45,427 nucleotides of DNA from an uncultured Lachnospiraceae bacterium (GCA_947385425.1 CANDKY010000016.1:1-45427), one strand, 5' to 3'. Positions 27,090-35,991 are shown, counted from the first letter of the stretch. A program made the numbers and translations. Notes: generated by a model not told the origin, from the letters alone.

Positions 27090-28457
27090 ATGGAAGATGA
27101 AAAGAAGTTATATCTGTTTGAGCAGGCATCCGTCCCAAAGGCAGTGATGTCCATGGCGATCCCAACGGTAATCAGTTCCCTTGTCATGGTGATTTATAAT
27201 CTGGCGGACACTTATTTCGTCGGGATGCTGAATGACCCGGTGCAGAATGCGGCGGTTACGCTGGCCGCTCCTGTTTTGCTGGCATTCAATGCCATTAACA
27301 ATCTGTTCGGCGTGGGGAGTTCCAGCATGATGAGCCGCGCGCTGGGGGCGAAGGATTATGATATGGTGCGCAGGGTTTCGGCATTCGGTTTTTACTGCAC
27401 GGTACTGGGGAGTTTTCTGTTCTCCCTGCTATGTACGCTGGCAGAACATCCGCTGCTGGTATTGCTCGGGACGGATGCTCAGACTTATGCCGCCACCGGG
27501 GAATATTTAAAGTGGACGGTCCTGCTGGGGGCTGTGCCGGCTATCCTGAATGTAGTCCTGGCTTATATGGTGCGTTCGGAGGGTGCAACGCTCCATGCCA
27601 GCATAGGGACGATGAGCGGCTGTATCCTCAATATGCTGCTGGATCCTGTGTTCATCCTGCCGTGGGGGCTGAATATGGGCGCCGCAGGGGCAGGGCTCGC
27701 CACATTCCTTTCTAACTGTGTGGCCTGCGTTTATTTCTTTATCCTGTTGTTTGTAAAGAGGAAAAATACTTATATATGTATCCGGCCGAAAATGTTCCGT
27801 TTCCGGAAAGAAGTGGTCCTGGGGATATGCGGGGTCGGGATACCTGCCGCGATCCAGAATCTGCTGAATGTGACGGGCATGACGGTGTTAAACAACTTTA
27901 CGTCCTCCTTCGGCGCGGATGCGGTAGCGGCAATGGGAATTGCACAAAAGCTGAATATGGTGCCGATGAATATCGCCTTTGGGTTTACCCAGGGCGTCAT
28001 GCCCCTGGTCAGTTATAATTATGCGGCCGGGAATGGGAACCGGATGAAGAAGACCATTGTTTTTTCGGGGAAGAGTACGATTTCCTTTCTGGCCGGGATA
28101 TCTGTCTTTTACTATTTTGCCGCAGGGTTCTGGATCCGTTTGTTTATTCAGAACGGGAGTATTGTGGCATATGGGACACGTTTCCTGCGGGGGATGTGCC
28201 TGGGGCTTCCGTTCCTTTGCATGGACTTTCTGGCAGTGGGCGTGTTCCAGGCTGTGGGGATGGGGAAAAAGGCGTTCTTTTTTGCCATACTGCGCAAAAT
28301 CATTATGGAAATACCGGCCCTTATTATCCTGAACAGGCTGTTCCCCCTCTATGGGCTGGCGTATGCGCAGGCTGTGACCGAAGTGATCCTGGCGGTGGCG
28401 GCAGTGCTGACGCTGCGGCATATATTCCGGGGGATGCAGACGGCGGAGGATGCGTGA
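27090..28457 (+). CDS. MATE family efflux transporter
   Basis: A 455-residue, twelve-span MATE protein of a different branch from the one at 8965. Its start SVPKAVMSMAIPTVISSLVMVIYNLADTYFVGM is typical of Firmicute MepA/NorM-like transporters. It exports cationic drugs or metabolites against a Na+ or H+ gradient; the substrate is unknown. The start at 27090 is used because AAGGAG and a promoter lie just upstream. A longer in-frame ATG at 26931 would overlap the GH127 gene. It converges on the DUF1294 gene. Confidence 0.9.
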   Translation: MEDEKKLYLFEQASVPKAVMSMAIPTVISSLVMVIYNLADTYFVGMLNDPVQNAAVTLAAPVLLAFNAINNLFGVGSSSMMSRALGAKDYDMVRRVSAFGFYCTVLGSFLFSLLCTLAEHPLLVLLGTDAQTYAATGEYLKWTVLLGAVPAILNVVLAYMVRSEGATLHASIGTMSGCILNMLLDPVFILPWGLNMGAAGAGLATFLSNCVACVYFFILLFVKRKNTYICIRPKMFRFRKEVVLGICGVGIPAAIQNLLNVTGMTVLNNFTSSFGADAVAAMGIAQKLNMVPMNIAFGFTQGVMPLVSYNYAAGNGNRMKKTIVFSGKSTISFLAGISVFYYFAAGFWIRLFIQNGSIVAYGTRFLRGMCLGLPFLCMDFLAVGVFQAVGMGKKAFFFAILRKIIMEIPALIILNRLFPLYGLAYAQAVTEVILAVAAVLTLRHIFRGMQTAEDA

Positions 28458-28470
28458 TTCCGGTTTCAAA

Positions 28471-28764
28471 TTACATAATCTGTATCTGGAACGGCGCATG
28501 GAGGATGGCGGCAAACAGGGCGATCTGCAGCAAAAGGATGGCGGGCAGGCCGTAAACGAAATACCACCGCCTGGTCTTATGGCGGAAAGCATACATGCCG
28601 ATGATGCAGCCGATGCTTCCGCCGATAATGGCAGTGATAAATAAAGTGGACTCAGGGATCCGCCACAAATGCTTTTTCGCTTTATGTTTGTCCAGCCCCA
28701 TCAGGAACAGGCCAATGATATTCATCGCCGCAAAATATGTGGCCAAAAGGGTAATGACATCCAT
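28471..28764 (-). CDS. DUF1294 small membrane protein
   Basis: A 97-residue protein with four short hydrophobic spans. The DUF1294 core DKHKAKKHLWRIPESTLF (about 25-42) is followed by GGSIGCIIGMYAFRHKT. Function is unknown; in some bacteria the domain is fused to cold-shock domains. AAAGGAG precedes the start. It lies 40 bases downstream of argG on the same strand and may be read through from it. Confidence 0.85.
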   Translation of the reverse strand: MDVITLLATYFAAMNIIGLFLMGLDKHKAKKHLWRIPESTLFITAIIGGSIGCIIGMYAFRHKTRRWYFVYGLPAILLLQIALFAAILHAPFQIQIM

Positions 28765-28804
28765 TTTTCCGCTCCTTTGCAGTCTGGGGAATATGTTACG
28801 GGTT

Positions 28805-30028
28805 TTATAAGCCTGCTTTTTCGGCTTCCTGCATTTTCATGGCGCGTACTTTGCAGGACAGGCCGAAGAGGTTGATGAAGCCTTCCGCATCATGGTGGTC
28901 GTACAGGTCGCCGGTGGTAAAGGAGGCGATGCTTTCATTATAAAGGGAATAAGGGGAAGTAGTTCCGGCTTTGATGATATTGCCTTTGTAAAGCTTGAAC
29001 TTCACTTCGCCTGTTACGTATTTCTGGGTGGTTTCAATAAAAGCCTGTACGGCTTCGCGCAGCGGTGTGAACCATTTCCCTTCGTAAACGATCTGTGCCA
29101 GTTTATTGCCCATGTCGGCCTTTAAGGCATAAGTATCCCGATCCAGGATCAGTTCCTCCAACTGCTGGTGTGCTTCGTAAAGGATGGTTCCGCCCGGTGT
29201 TTCATAAACACCGCGGGATTTCATGCCTACGACACGGTTTTCCACGATATCTACGATACCGATCCCGTGTTTGCCGCCCAGTTCGTTGAGGGTGCGGATG
29301 ATATCGGACACTTTCATCTCTTTGCCGTTTACGGACGCCGGGATGCCTTCTTTAAAGGTCATGGTGACATATTCGCCCTCCTCAGGGGCTTTCTCCGGTG
29401 TCGTCCCCAGGACAAGGAGGTGCTCAAAGTTCGGTTCGTTTGCCGGGTTTTCCAGTTCCAGCCCTTCATGGCTGATATGCCATAAGTTGCGGTCGCGGCT
29501 GTAGGAGGAGTCGGCGGAGAAGGGCAGGTCAATTCCGTGCGCCTTGCAGTATGCGATCTCGGATTCACGGGAATCCATAGTCCATTTTTCGTTTCTCCAT
29601 GCGGCGATGATTTTCAGGTCAGGGGCAAGGGCTTTGATGCCCAGTTCAAAGCGGATCTGGTCATTCCCTTTGCCTGTAGCGCCGTGGCAGATAGCGGTAG
29701 CGCCTTCCTTGCGGGCAATTTCCACCAGTTTCTTTGCGATAAGGGGCCTTGCCATGGAAGTGCCGAGCAGATATTTGTTTTCGTATACGGCGTGTGCCTG
29801 CACGCAGGGGACGATATATTCCTCGCAGAATTCGTCCGTGACATCCTCTATGTAGAGTTTCTCCGCGCCGCAGAATTTCGCGCGCTCTTCCAGGCCGTCC
29901 AGTTCTTCGCCCTGGCCGCAGTTTACGCAGACGCAGATAACTTCATAATCAAAATTTTCTTTCAGCCATGGGATGATGGCAGTGGTATCAAGCCCGCCGG
30001 AATAGGCAAGGACAACTTTTTCTTTCAT
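28805..30028 (-). CDS. argG: Argininosuccinate synthase
   Basis: A 407-residue cytosolic enzyme that joins citrulline and aspartate with ATP, the penultimate step of arginine synthesis. The PP-loop is AYSGGLDTT (8-16), and CHGATGKGNDQIRFE binds the substrates. Full length for the family (about 400). GAGG lies seven bases before the start. A short upstream reading frame overlaps the start as ATGA, so translation is probably coupled. argC is divergent. argH is not in the window. Confidence 0.97.
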   Translation of the reverse strand: MKEKVVLAYSGGLDTTAIIPWLKENFDYEVICVCVNCGQGEELDGLEERAKFCGAEKLYIEDVTDEFCEEYIVPCVQAHAVYENKYLLGTSMARPLIAKKLVEIARKEGATAICHGATGKGNDQIRFELGIKALAPDLKIIAAWRNEKWTMDSRESEIAYCKAHGIDLPFSADSSYSRDRNLWHISHEGLELENPANEPNFEHLLVLGTTPEKAPEEGEYVTMTFKEGIPASVNGKEMKVSDIIRTLNELGGKHGIGIVDIVENRVVGMKSRGVYETPGGTILYEAHQQLEELILDRDTYALKADMGNKLAQIVYEGKWFTPLREAVQAFIETTQKYVTGEVKFKLYKGNIIKAGTTSPYSLYNESIASFTTGDLYDHHDAEGFINLFGLSCKVRAMKMQEAEKAGL

Positions 30029-30120
30029 AAATTTTCCTCATTTCTGCGCCGCTTTTTTGCGTATCCCGGGTTTGCAGCAAGCGGCGCGGACGCAAACCCG
30101 GGAATAAATGTTTTTTTCAC
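30025..30120 (-). CDS. Candidate arginine leader peptide of argG
   Basis: A 31-codon frame starting GTG at 30120-30118 behind AGGAAAC. The peptide starts MKKTFIPGF and ends KKRRRNEENL. Codons 24-26 are CGG, CGC and AGA (30051-30043), three different arginine codons in a row after two lysines. The stop TGA (30027-30025) overlaps the argG ATG (30028-30026). Both its own site and argG's site are plausible. Arginine-rich leader peptides upstream of an arginine gene fit sensing by stalling or coupling. That it is translated is inference; it was too short to be listed as an ordinary reading frame. Confidence 0.55.
   Translation of the reverse strand: MKKTFIPGFASAPLAANPGYAKKRRRNEENL
30046..30103 (-). 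promoter_or_regulatory. Hairpin and possible pseudoknot in the argG leader
   Basis: TCCCGGGTTTGC (30064-30075) is perfectly complementary to 30092-30103, a 12-bp stem with a 16-base loop. Nine loop bases (30079-30087) are complementary to 30046-30054, just past the stem, which would make an H-type pseudoknot on the argG transcript. The outer strand contains the first two arginine codons of the leader frame. No T-run follows, so this is not an ordinary terminator. Confidence 0.55.
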
Positions 30121-30140
30121 TTGTTTCCTGTTCTCAAAAC

Positions 30141-30169
30141 AATATACATCATTCTATTTGTAAATGCAA
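30141..30169 (-). promoter_or_regulatory. Promoter of the argG leader
   Basis: Minus strand TTGCAT (30164-30169), 17 bases, TATATT (30141-30146). Just upstream, 30178-30195 reads TTTGCATAAAAATC, similar to one half of an ArgR box (TnTGnATWWWWATnCAnA). A looser match lies at 30301-30318. The ArgR assignment is tentative. Confidence 0.55.
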
Positions 30170-30455
30170 GAGGAAGTTTTGCATAAAAATCGGTTTTTGT
30201 TTCATGTATACCGATGTCCACAGTTCCGGTTCCAACCTTGCCATTTGGAAGCGCCGGGGCTGAGGGCCGTTATACGGATTTTGTGTAAAGGAAAAAAGGA
30301 TTGCATATTATTCATAAATGCTGTATACTTATGCGTGCTGGCTGCATATTTGCATTGCTTTAAACGGTGGTTTTATTGAAATGATATTGTTTGCGGGTAT
30401 GCCTTTGCTTGTACAATGCCTGTGGCGGATGCATAAAATTCGGAAGAGATATGCC

Positions 30456-30484
30456 TTGAGGTTTTCCGGCAAAAAGAGTATGAT
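30456..30484 (+). promoter_or_regulatory. Promoter of argC
   Basis: TTGAGG (30456-30461), 17 bases, TATGAT (30479-30484), 74 bases before the argC start. Confidence 0.55.
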
Positions 30485-30558
30485 TTATTAAGTATGCCGC
30501 CCGGGACAGGGGCGGGTGAATGACGGCAGCAGACTACAAAAAGAAAATGGAGAGGATT

Positions 30559-31506
30559 ATGAAAACAAAGGTTTTTATTGACGGGAGCGAAGGGACGACA
30601 GGGTTGAGGATACATGAGCGTTTTGCAGGGAGGGAAGATATTGAAATCCTCCCTATTTGTGAAGAACTGCGTAAGGATACAGAAGAGCGCAGGAGGCTTA
30701 TCAACGAAGCGGATGTAGTATTTTTATGCCTGCCGGACGCGGCGGCGAGAGAGTCGGCAGGGTTGGTGGAAAATGAGAAGGTAAGGATTATAGATACTTC
30801 TACAGCCCACAGGACGGAGGAAGGGTGGGCGTATGGTTTCCCGGAGTTGTCGCCGGGGCACAGGGCGGCGGTGCGGGATGCAAAGCGCATTGCCGTCCCG
30901 GGCTGTTATGCAACGGGCTTTATCGCGGCTGTTTACCCTCTGGCAGCAGGCGGGATTCTGCCGAAGGATTATCCCTTGTCTGCGTTTGCCATGTCCGGGT
31001 ACAGCGGCGCCGGGAAGAAAACGATTGCGGTATATGAGGCAGAGGGGCGGGATAAGGAGCTGGACGCGCCGAGGGAATATGCCCTTTCACAGAACCACAA
31101 GCATCTCAAGGAGATGCAAAAGATCACGGGATTGGAGAGGACGCCGCTTTTTTCCCCGATTATCTGTGATTATTACAGCGGTATGCTGCTGACGGTGCCG
31201 TTATATACGGATATGCTGGCGGGAGGGCAGACACCGGAGAAAATCCATTCTTTTTTCGGGGATTATTTTGCGGGGGAGAAGTTTATCCGGGTGATGCCTT
31301 ACGGGAAGGAAGCGGACTATCAGGGCTTCCTGGCCGGGAATAGCTGTTCGGGCTGGGACGGCCTGGAGATTTTCGTGACAGGGAATGAGGAGCGGGTGCT
31401 GGTAAGCACACGTTTTGATAATTTGGGAAAAGGGGCTTCGGGGGCTGCGATCCAGTGCTTAAATATTATTTTAGGATGCGCGGAAGAAACGGGGCTGAAC
31501 TTATAA
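30559..31506 (+). CDS. argC: N-acetyl-gamma-glutamyl-phosphate reductase, type 2
   Basis: A 315-residue NADPH-dependent reductase of arginine synthesis, of the shorter type 2 class. It has an N-terminal Rossmann fold (IDGSEGTTGLRIHE, 7-20), catalytic C116 in VPGCYATG, and SGYSGAGKK (146-154). The start at 30559 has GGAGAGG upstream; an in-frame ATG at 30520 lacks a site and adds a non-homologous tail. The other arg genes (argJ, argB, argD, argF, argH) are not in this window. It is divergent from argG, so both may share one regulator in the 490-bp gap. Confidence 0.93.
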   Translation: MKTKVFIDGSEGTTGLRIHERFAGREDIEILPICEELRKDTEERRRLINEADVVFLCLPDAAARESAGLVENEKVRIIDTSTAHRTEEGWAYGFPELSPGHRAAVRDAKRIAVPGCYATGFIAAVYPLAAGGILPKDYPLSAFAMSGYSGAGKKTIAVYEAEGRDKELDAPREYALSQNHKHLKEMQKITGLERTPLFSPIICDYYSGMLLTVPLYTDMLAGGQTPEKIHSFFGDYFAGEKFIRVMPYGKEADYQGFLAGNSCSGWDGLEIFVTGNEERVLVSTRFDNLGKGASGAAIQCLNIILGCAEETGLNL

Positions 31507-31522
31507 ACGGTTGGCAAAACCG

Positions 31523-31730
31523 GGAAAACAGCCGGAGAGCGTGGAAGCCCCGGAAGGGTTTCAGGACGCGGGGGCGGCCGGAAATCCTTCCTTAGGAGTG
31601 GGGCTTCCACATTCTCCGGCGGAACAGGAAAACAGCCGGAGAGCGTGGAAGCCCCGGAAGGATTTCAGGACGCGGGGCGGCCGGAAACCCTTCCCTAGGA
31701 GTGGGGCTTCCATGCACTCCGGCGGAACTG
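31523..31730 (+). repeat. Two tandem 104-bp hairpin-forming repeats
   Basis: The unit starting GGAAAACAGCCGGAGAGC occurs at 31523 and 31627 (about 95% identical). Each unit is itself an inverted repeat: GCCGGAG and GTGGAAGCCCC on the left match GGGGCTTCCA and CTCCGGC on the right. The pair sits between argC and the GNAT gene and has no reading frame of note. Confidence 0.85.
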
Positions 31731-31745
31731 GAATAGGAGAAAATT

Positions 31746-32189
31746 ATGGTACGTACGATGTCGGTAGAGGATTATGAAGGTGTATACAGGCTGTGGATGA
31801 GCATCAAAGGTTTTGCCATGCGCAGCATTGATGATTCCAGGGAAGGGGTGGAGCGTTTCCTGAAAAGGAATCCGGATACAAGCGTAGTGGCCGTGGAGGA
31901 CGGGGAGATTGTAGGGGCGATTCTATGCGGGCATGACGGCAGGAGGGGATGCATGTACCATGTGTGTGTCCGTGCGGATTACCGCATGAAGGGGATCGGC
32001 AGGGCGATGGTAGTATATGCCATGGAGGCATTAAAGCGGGAGCAGATCAGCAAAGTGTCCCTGATTGCTTTTACAGCGAATGATGTCGGGAATGCATTCT
32101 GGAACCGGATCGGGTGGACGAAAAGGGGGGATCTCAATTATTACGATTTTGTCCTGAATACGGAAAATATCGTTGCTTTTAATAACTAG
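31746..32189 (+). CDS. GNAT family N-acetyltransferase
   Basis: A 147-residue acetyltransferase. The acetyl-CoA loop RMKGIGRAM (about 80-88) follows the beta4 strand (MYHVCVRADYR), with NAFWNRIGWTKR near the end. TAGGAG precedes the ATG. The acceptor is unknown. Its place after argC might hint at an amino-acid substrate, but the double-hairpin spacer may separate the transcripts. Confidence 0.88.
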   Translation: MVRTMSVEDYEGVYRLWMSIKGFAMRSIDDSREGVERFLKRNPDTSVVAVEDGEIVGAILCGHDGRRGCMYHVCVRADYRMKGIGRAMVVYAMEALKREQISKVSLIAFTANDVGNAFWNRIGWTKRGDLNYYDFVLNTENIVAFNN

Positions 32190-32319
32190 TGCTCCCCCCA
32201 ACCGGCCCGGCAGCGGGAAGGATACAGCCGAAGCCAGATAATAGCTGAAATGCGGGGCAATACAAGGAATGCGGGAGGTAGGGCGGAAAATCGGAGGGTT
32301 AAATAAGGCAGGAGAATAT

Positions 32320-32353
32320 GCCGGAGAGTATTTCCGGCGGATTCCCCGTTTTT
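32320..32353 (+). terminator. Weak terminator after the GNAT gene
   Basis: GCCGGA and TCCGGC around a 7-base loop, with five T at 32349-32353 after a 10-base spacer. Marginal. The 32190-32320 stretch shows nothing else. Confidence 0.3.
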
Positions 32354-32355
32354 AG

Positions 32356-32384
32356 TTGACATCAAAATATGGATTCTATAAAAT
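32356..32384 (+). promoter_or_regulatory. Promoter of the hybrid histidine kinase
   Basis: TTGACA (32356-32361), 17 bases, TAAAAT (32379-32384). Confidence 0.7.
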
Positions 32385-32423
32385 AGTAGTCAGGAAAATG
32401 CATATGCGGGGAGGGAGTCTTTG

Positions 32424-35400
32424 GTGAGTAGAAAAAAGAAATCGCTGCAGGAAATCGGATATGTCATAGTTCTTCTGGCTGCTATTTTTATTTTGTTCCA
32501 GTGGTATACGGTGCAGAACAGCCATCGCATGGAAGAACGGAATAAGAATTATGCGGAGGATTCTGCAAGGTTAATGGCAACAAAGATAAATGAGGAGCTG
32601 AAAAATGCGCAGAACACAATTGACATTTATGCTTATTTTACAGGAAAAAGCATGGCGGGCTCCGGGATTGATGCAAAGGCTCTGGGAGAGATAGAAGAAA
32701 ATTCCATGCTGTTTGACGCAGTCCTTTTTACGGACAGGGATGGAACCGACTATATTTCCGACGGGAGGACTGCCGATGTGACAGGGCGTGAGTTCTATAT
32801 CAGGGGGATAGAGGGGGAAAGGGGGATATCACTTATTTTCGACCCCTATTTTTTTAATGAGGTAATGGCATGTTTTTATGCGCCCGTTTACAGCGAGGGG
32901 GAGATCATCGGTGTGCTCCGGGGGGCATACCTGGCGGAAGAATATCTCAAGTCCATGCTGTCCACGACTTATTTCGGGGAGGCGGCGGACGTGTATCTGT
33001 GTATGCCGGACGGGAGAGTGATTGCCAGTTCTACCGATATGGCATTGGAAGGAGATCTGCTGGATATCCTGACGGAATCGGGCGTGATTGATACCGGTAC
33101 TGCCGGCAAGGTTAAAGGCGTGTTTGAGAGCGGCGGCGAAGGTTCTTTTATCTGCGATTCAAAAAGTAAGACGGATAATATTTGCGTTATGTATCTGCCT
33201 GACCACAAATATGTCATGGTACAGACATTTCCCAAAAGTGTCACACGGATGATGATAAGGGCGGAAAACCTTGTGGGAATCCGGCTGGAAATTATGCTGG
33301 GGATACTGTTTGCTATCTATATAGCCGCTTTGCTTTTCCGGGCAGGGAGGGCAAAGAAAATCCTGGAACGGATAAACCGGGAGATGAGTTATATCATTGA
33401 CGGCATCAATACTTTATTTACCCGTTTTGCCATGGTTGATTTGGAAAAAGGCACTTACCAGTATCTGGCGGGGACGAGGCCGGAGAACAGCGGCCTGGAG
33501 GTCAGCGGGAAATATGAGGATTTTGCGGCCCATCTGTGTAAATTGCTGTCAAAAGAAGAGGACAGGAAAGAGTTTGCAAAGCAGATTGACAGGGATGCGA
33601 TTATTGCCGGGCTGGAAGGGCATAATGATGTGCGTTTTGAATGTTATGTGCAGCGGGGCGATCGCATGGAATGGGAGCATGTGAATGTGATCTGCCTGGA
33701 GAGGAAGAACGGCAGGGCAGCCAAGGCTTTGTACACCCGCCAGAATATTACGGAACTGAAGGAAAAAGAACTGCATATCCAGGCGGAAATGTCGCTGGCG
33801 GGACGCAAGGAAAGGCAGTACCGGACTGCGATCATTTCTAATTCTTTCTGTACCTTTGAATTTAATCTGACGCAGGATCTGATTGGGCAGGATATTGTCC
33901 GGCTGACAGGCGGGAAACAGGTATCGCTGTTGGAGAAGGCAGGGCTGGAGGCGCCCTGCAAAGCTTCGGATTGTTTTGAGCGTTGGAAGAAGTTTGTATT
34001 GCCGGAATCTTTAGATGATTACAGCAGTACAGTGAATACCGAATATTTAAAAGAACGCTTTGCACTGGGCGACAGGGAAGTGGTTGCCGAGTTCTGGGGT
34101 GCGGGCGCGGCAGAGGAGCCGATTTGCATCCGCCAGTCTTTTGTCATGACAGAGGATTATGATACGGAAGATATTATGGTTATGGTAGTTTCGAAGGAGA
34201 TAACCGCACAGGTGCAGAAACAGAGGGAACAGACACAGGCACTGCAGGATGCACTGATGCAGGCGCAGCATGCGAACCGGGCAAAGACGACGTTCCTTTC
34301 CAATATGTCCCATGATATCCGTACGCCGATGAATGCGATTATCGGTTTTACAACGATTGCGGTCAGCCATATTGATAACAAAAACCAGGTGCTGGAATGC
34401 CTGCAGAAGGTTCTGTCTTCCAGCAACCATCTGCTCAGCCTGATCAATGATATACTGGATATGAGCAGGATAGAGAGCGGGAAAGTGCAGATCAAGGAAC
34501 AGGAGTGCAACATTTCCGAATTGATGCATAACCTGGTGAATATTATCCAGCCCCAGGTGAAGGCGAAGCAGCTTGAATTGTTCATTGATACTTTTGAAGT
34601 GGCTAATGAGGATGTGATAGCGGATTCCCTGAAGTTAAACCAGGTGTTTATCAATCTGATGAGCAATGCGGTGAAATATACGCCGGCAGGCGGAACTATC
34701 ACGTTCCGGATTATGCAGAAGACGACTTTCCGGCATGGATACGGCGATTATATTTTTATTGTCAAGGATAATGGCATTGGGATGTCTGCGGAATTTATCA
34801 AGCATATTTTTGAACCTTTTGAAAGGGAAGCAAGCACAACGCAGAGCGGTATCCAGGGTACGGGGCTTGGTATGGCTATCACGAAGAATATAGTCGAGAT
34901 GATGAACGGCACGATCACCGCGGAAAGTGAAATCGGCAAGGGGAGTGTCTTTACCGTAGAGCTTACGTTAAAACTGCAGGATGTGAAAAAGAATGCGGAG
35001 CAGATTAAGGAACTGGACGGACTGCGCGCTTTGGTGGTGGATGATGATTTCCATGTCTGCGACAGTGTAAGCAAGATGCTCCGGCAGCTCGGGCTGCGGG
35101 CCGAATGGACGACTTCCGGCAGGGAGGCCGCCTACCGCGCGAAGCTGGCTTATGAGGAAGGGGATTCTTACCATACTTATATTATTGACTGGCAGATGCC
35201 CGAAATGAGCGGGGTGGAGACGGCCAGGAAGATCCGCAGCGCGGTCGGGGACGATGCGCCTATCATTATCCTGACGGCCTATGACTGGACGGATATTGAG
35301 GAGGAAGCAAAAGAGGCAGGGGTTACGGCGTTCTGTGCGAAACCGCTCTTTATGTCGGATTTGAAATCCGCATTGCTGGCGGCCAATAACCTGCTTGATA

Positions 35401-35819
35401 AAGATGCAGATGTTGCCGCATGGACACTGGCTGATTTTAACGGGAAACGTATCCTGCTTGTGGAGGATATCGAGCTGAACCGGGAAGTTGCCGAGGTTAT
35501 ATTGGAAGAAACCGGTTTCATCGTGGAAACGGCGCCGGATGGTACGGATGCGGTGGCAATGGTAAAGGATTCAGAGGAGTATTATTATGATGCGATCCTT
35601 ATGGATGTGCAGATGCCGATTATGAACGGATACGAGGCGACAAGGACGATCAGGAACCTGCCGAGGAAAGATGTGAAGGATATGCCGATTATTGCCATGA
35701 CAGCCAATGCCCTGGAAGAGGATAAGGAAGCGGCGTTGAAGAACGGGATGAACGCCCATATCTCTAAACCGTTGGATATGGATGTCTTTATAGATGTATT
35801 GGGGCAGTATTTGAAATAA
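32424..35819 (+). CDS. Hybrid sensor histidine kinase with two receiver domains
   Basis: About 1131 residues, starting at GTG 32424 (GGAG six bases upstream; TTG at 32421 is too close). A membrane span (about 10-28), an extracytoplasmic Cache-like sensor (about 30-285), a second span (about 288-306), then PAS-like regions (about 320-590). The HisKA helix has H630 in MSHDIRTPMN. The ATPase domain has NAVKYTP, DNGIGM and GTGLGM (about 735-850). Two receivers follow: about 868-985 (phospho-acceptor D922 in IIDWQMP) and about 1009-1130 (D1061 in LMDVQMP). No Hpt or output domain is fused, so a separate partner must exist. It faces the bacteriohemerythrin gene. Confidence 0.92.
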   Translation: MSRKKKSLQEIGYVIVLLAAIFILFQWYTVQNSHRMEERNKNYAEDSARLMATKINEELKNAQNTIDIYAYFTGKSMAGSGIDAKALGEIEENSMLFDAVLFTDRDGTDYISDGRTADVTGREFYIRGIEGERGISLIFDPYFFNEVMACFYAPVYSEGEIIGVLRGAYLAEEYLKSMLSTTYFGEAADVYLCMPDGRVIASSTDMALEGDLLDILTESGVIDTGTAGKVKGVFESGGEGSFICDSKSKTDNICVMYLPDHKYVMVQTFPKSVTRMMIRAENLVGIRLEIMLGILFAIYIAALLFRAGRAKKILERINREMSYIIDGINTLFTRFAMVDLEKGTYQYLAGTRPENSGLEVSGKYEDFAAHLCKLLSKEEDRKEFAKQIDRDAIIAGLEGHNDVRFECYVQRGDRMEWEHVNVICLERKNGRAAKALYTRQNITELKEKELHIQAEMSLAGRKERQYRTAIISNSFCTFEFNLTQDLIGQDIVRLTGGKQVSLLEKAGLEAPCKASDCFERWKKFVLPESLDDYSSTVNTEYLKERFALGDREVVAEFWGAGAAEEPICIRQSFVMTEDYDTEDIMVMVVSKEITAQVQKQREQTQALQDALMQAQHANRAKTTFLSNMSHDIRTPMNAIIGFTTIAVSHIDNKNQVLECLQKVLSSSNHLLSLINDILDMSRIESGKVQIKEQECNISELMHNLVNIIQPQVKAKQLELFIDTFEVANEDVIADSLKLNQVFINLMSNAVKYTPAGGTITFRIMQKTTFRHGYGDYIFIVKDNGIGMSAEFIKHIFEPFEREASTTQSGIQGTGLGMAITKNIVEMMNGTITAESEIGKGSVFTVELTLKLQDVKKNAEQIKELDGLRALVVDDDFHVCDSVSKMLRQLGLRAEWTTSGREAAYRAKLAYEEGDSYHTYIIDWQMPEMSGVETARKIRSAVGDDAPIIILTAYDWTDIEEEAKEAGVTAFCAKPLFMSDLKSALLAANNLLDKDADVAAWTLADFNGKRILLVEDIELNREVAEVILEETGFIVETAPDGTDAVAMVKDSEEYYYDAILMDVQMPIMNGYEATRTIRNLPRKDVKDMPIIAMTANALEEDKEAALKNGMNAHISKPLDMDVFIDVLGQYLK

Positions 35820-35847
35820 GAGCCTGTTGTCTTTTTCTCTGGCAGCA

Positions 35848-35897
35848 CAGGGCAAAAATCAGTTACATAACCTACTATGCGCCTGATTTTTGCCCTG
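35848..35897. terminator. Terminator hairpin between kinase and hemerythrin genes
   Basis: A perfect 15-bp stem (35848-35862 with 35883-35897), with A and T tracts inside the stem, likely bidirectional. Confidence 0.6.
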
Positions 35898-35909
35898 CAC
35901 TCTCGAAGG

Positions 35910-35947
35910 AAAATCCTGCGTAACTTGTGACAGTTGTGCAGGATTTT
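35910..35947. terminator. Second terminator hairpin, serving the minus-strand hemerythrin gene
   Basis: AAAATCCTGC (35910-35919) pairs with GCAGGATTTT (35938-35947). Read on the minus strand it ends in TTTT. Confidence 0.6.
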
Positions 35948-35991
35948 AATCGGGGAAAAGAACAGCAAATAACTTGTGCAGGACGCGCAGG

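Noticed and set aside
30064-30103. Ordinary intrinsic terminator upstream of argG
   Set aside because: No T-run follows the stem on the argG strand, and it lies within a plausible leader reading frame.
30520-30558. Longer argC start or a leader peptide before argC
   Set aside because: The upstream codons are in frame with argC and lack a ribosome binding site. The ATG at 30559 fits homology.
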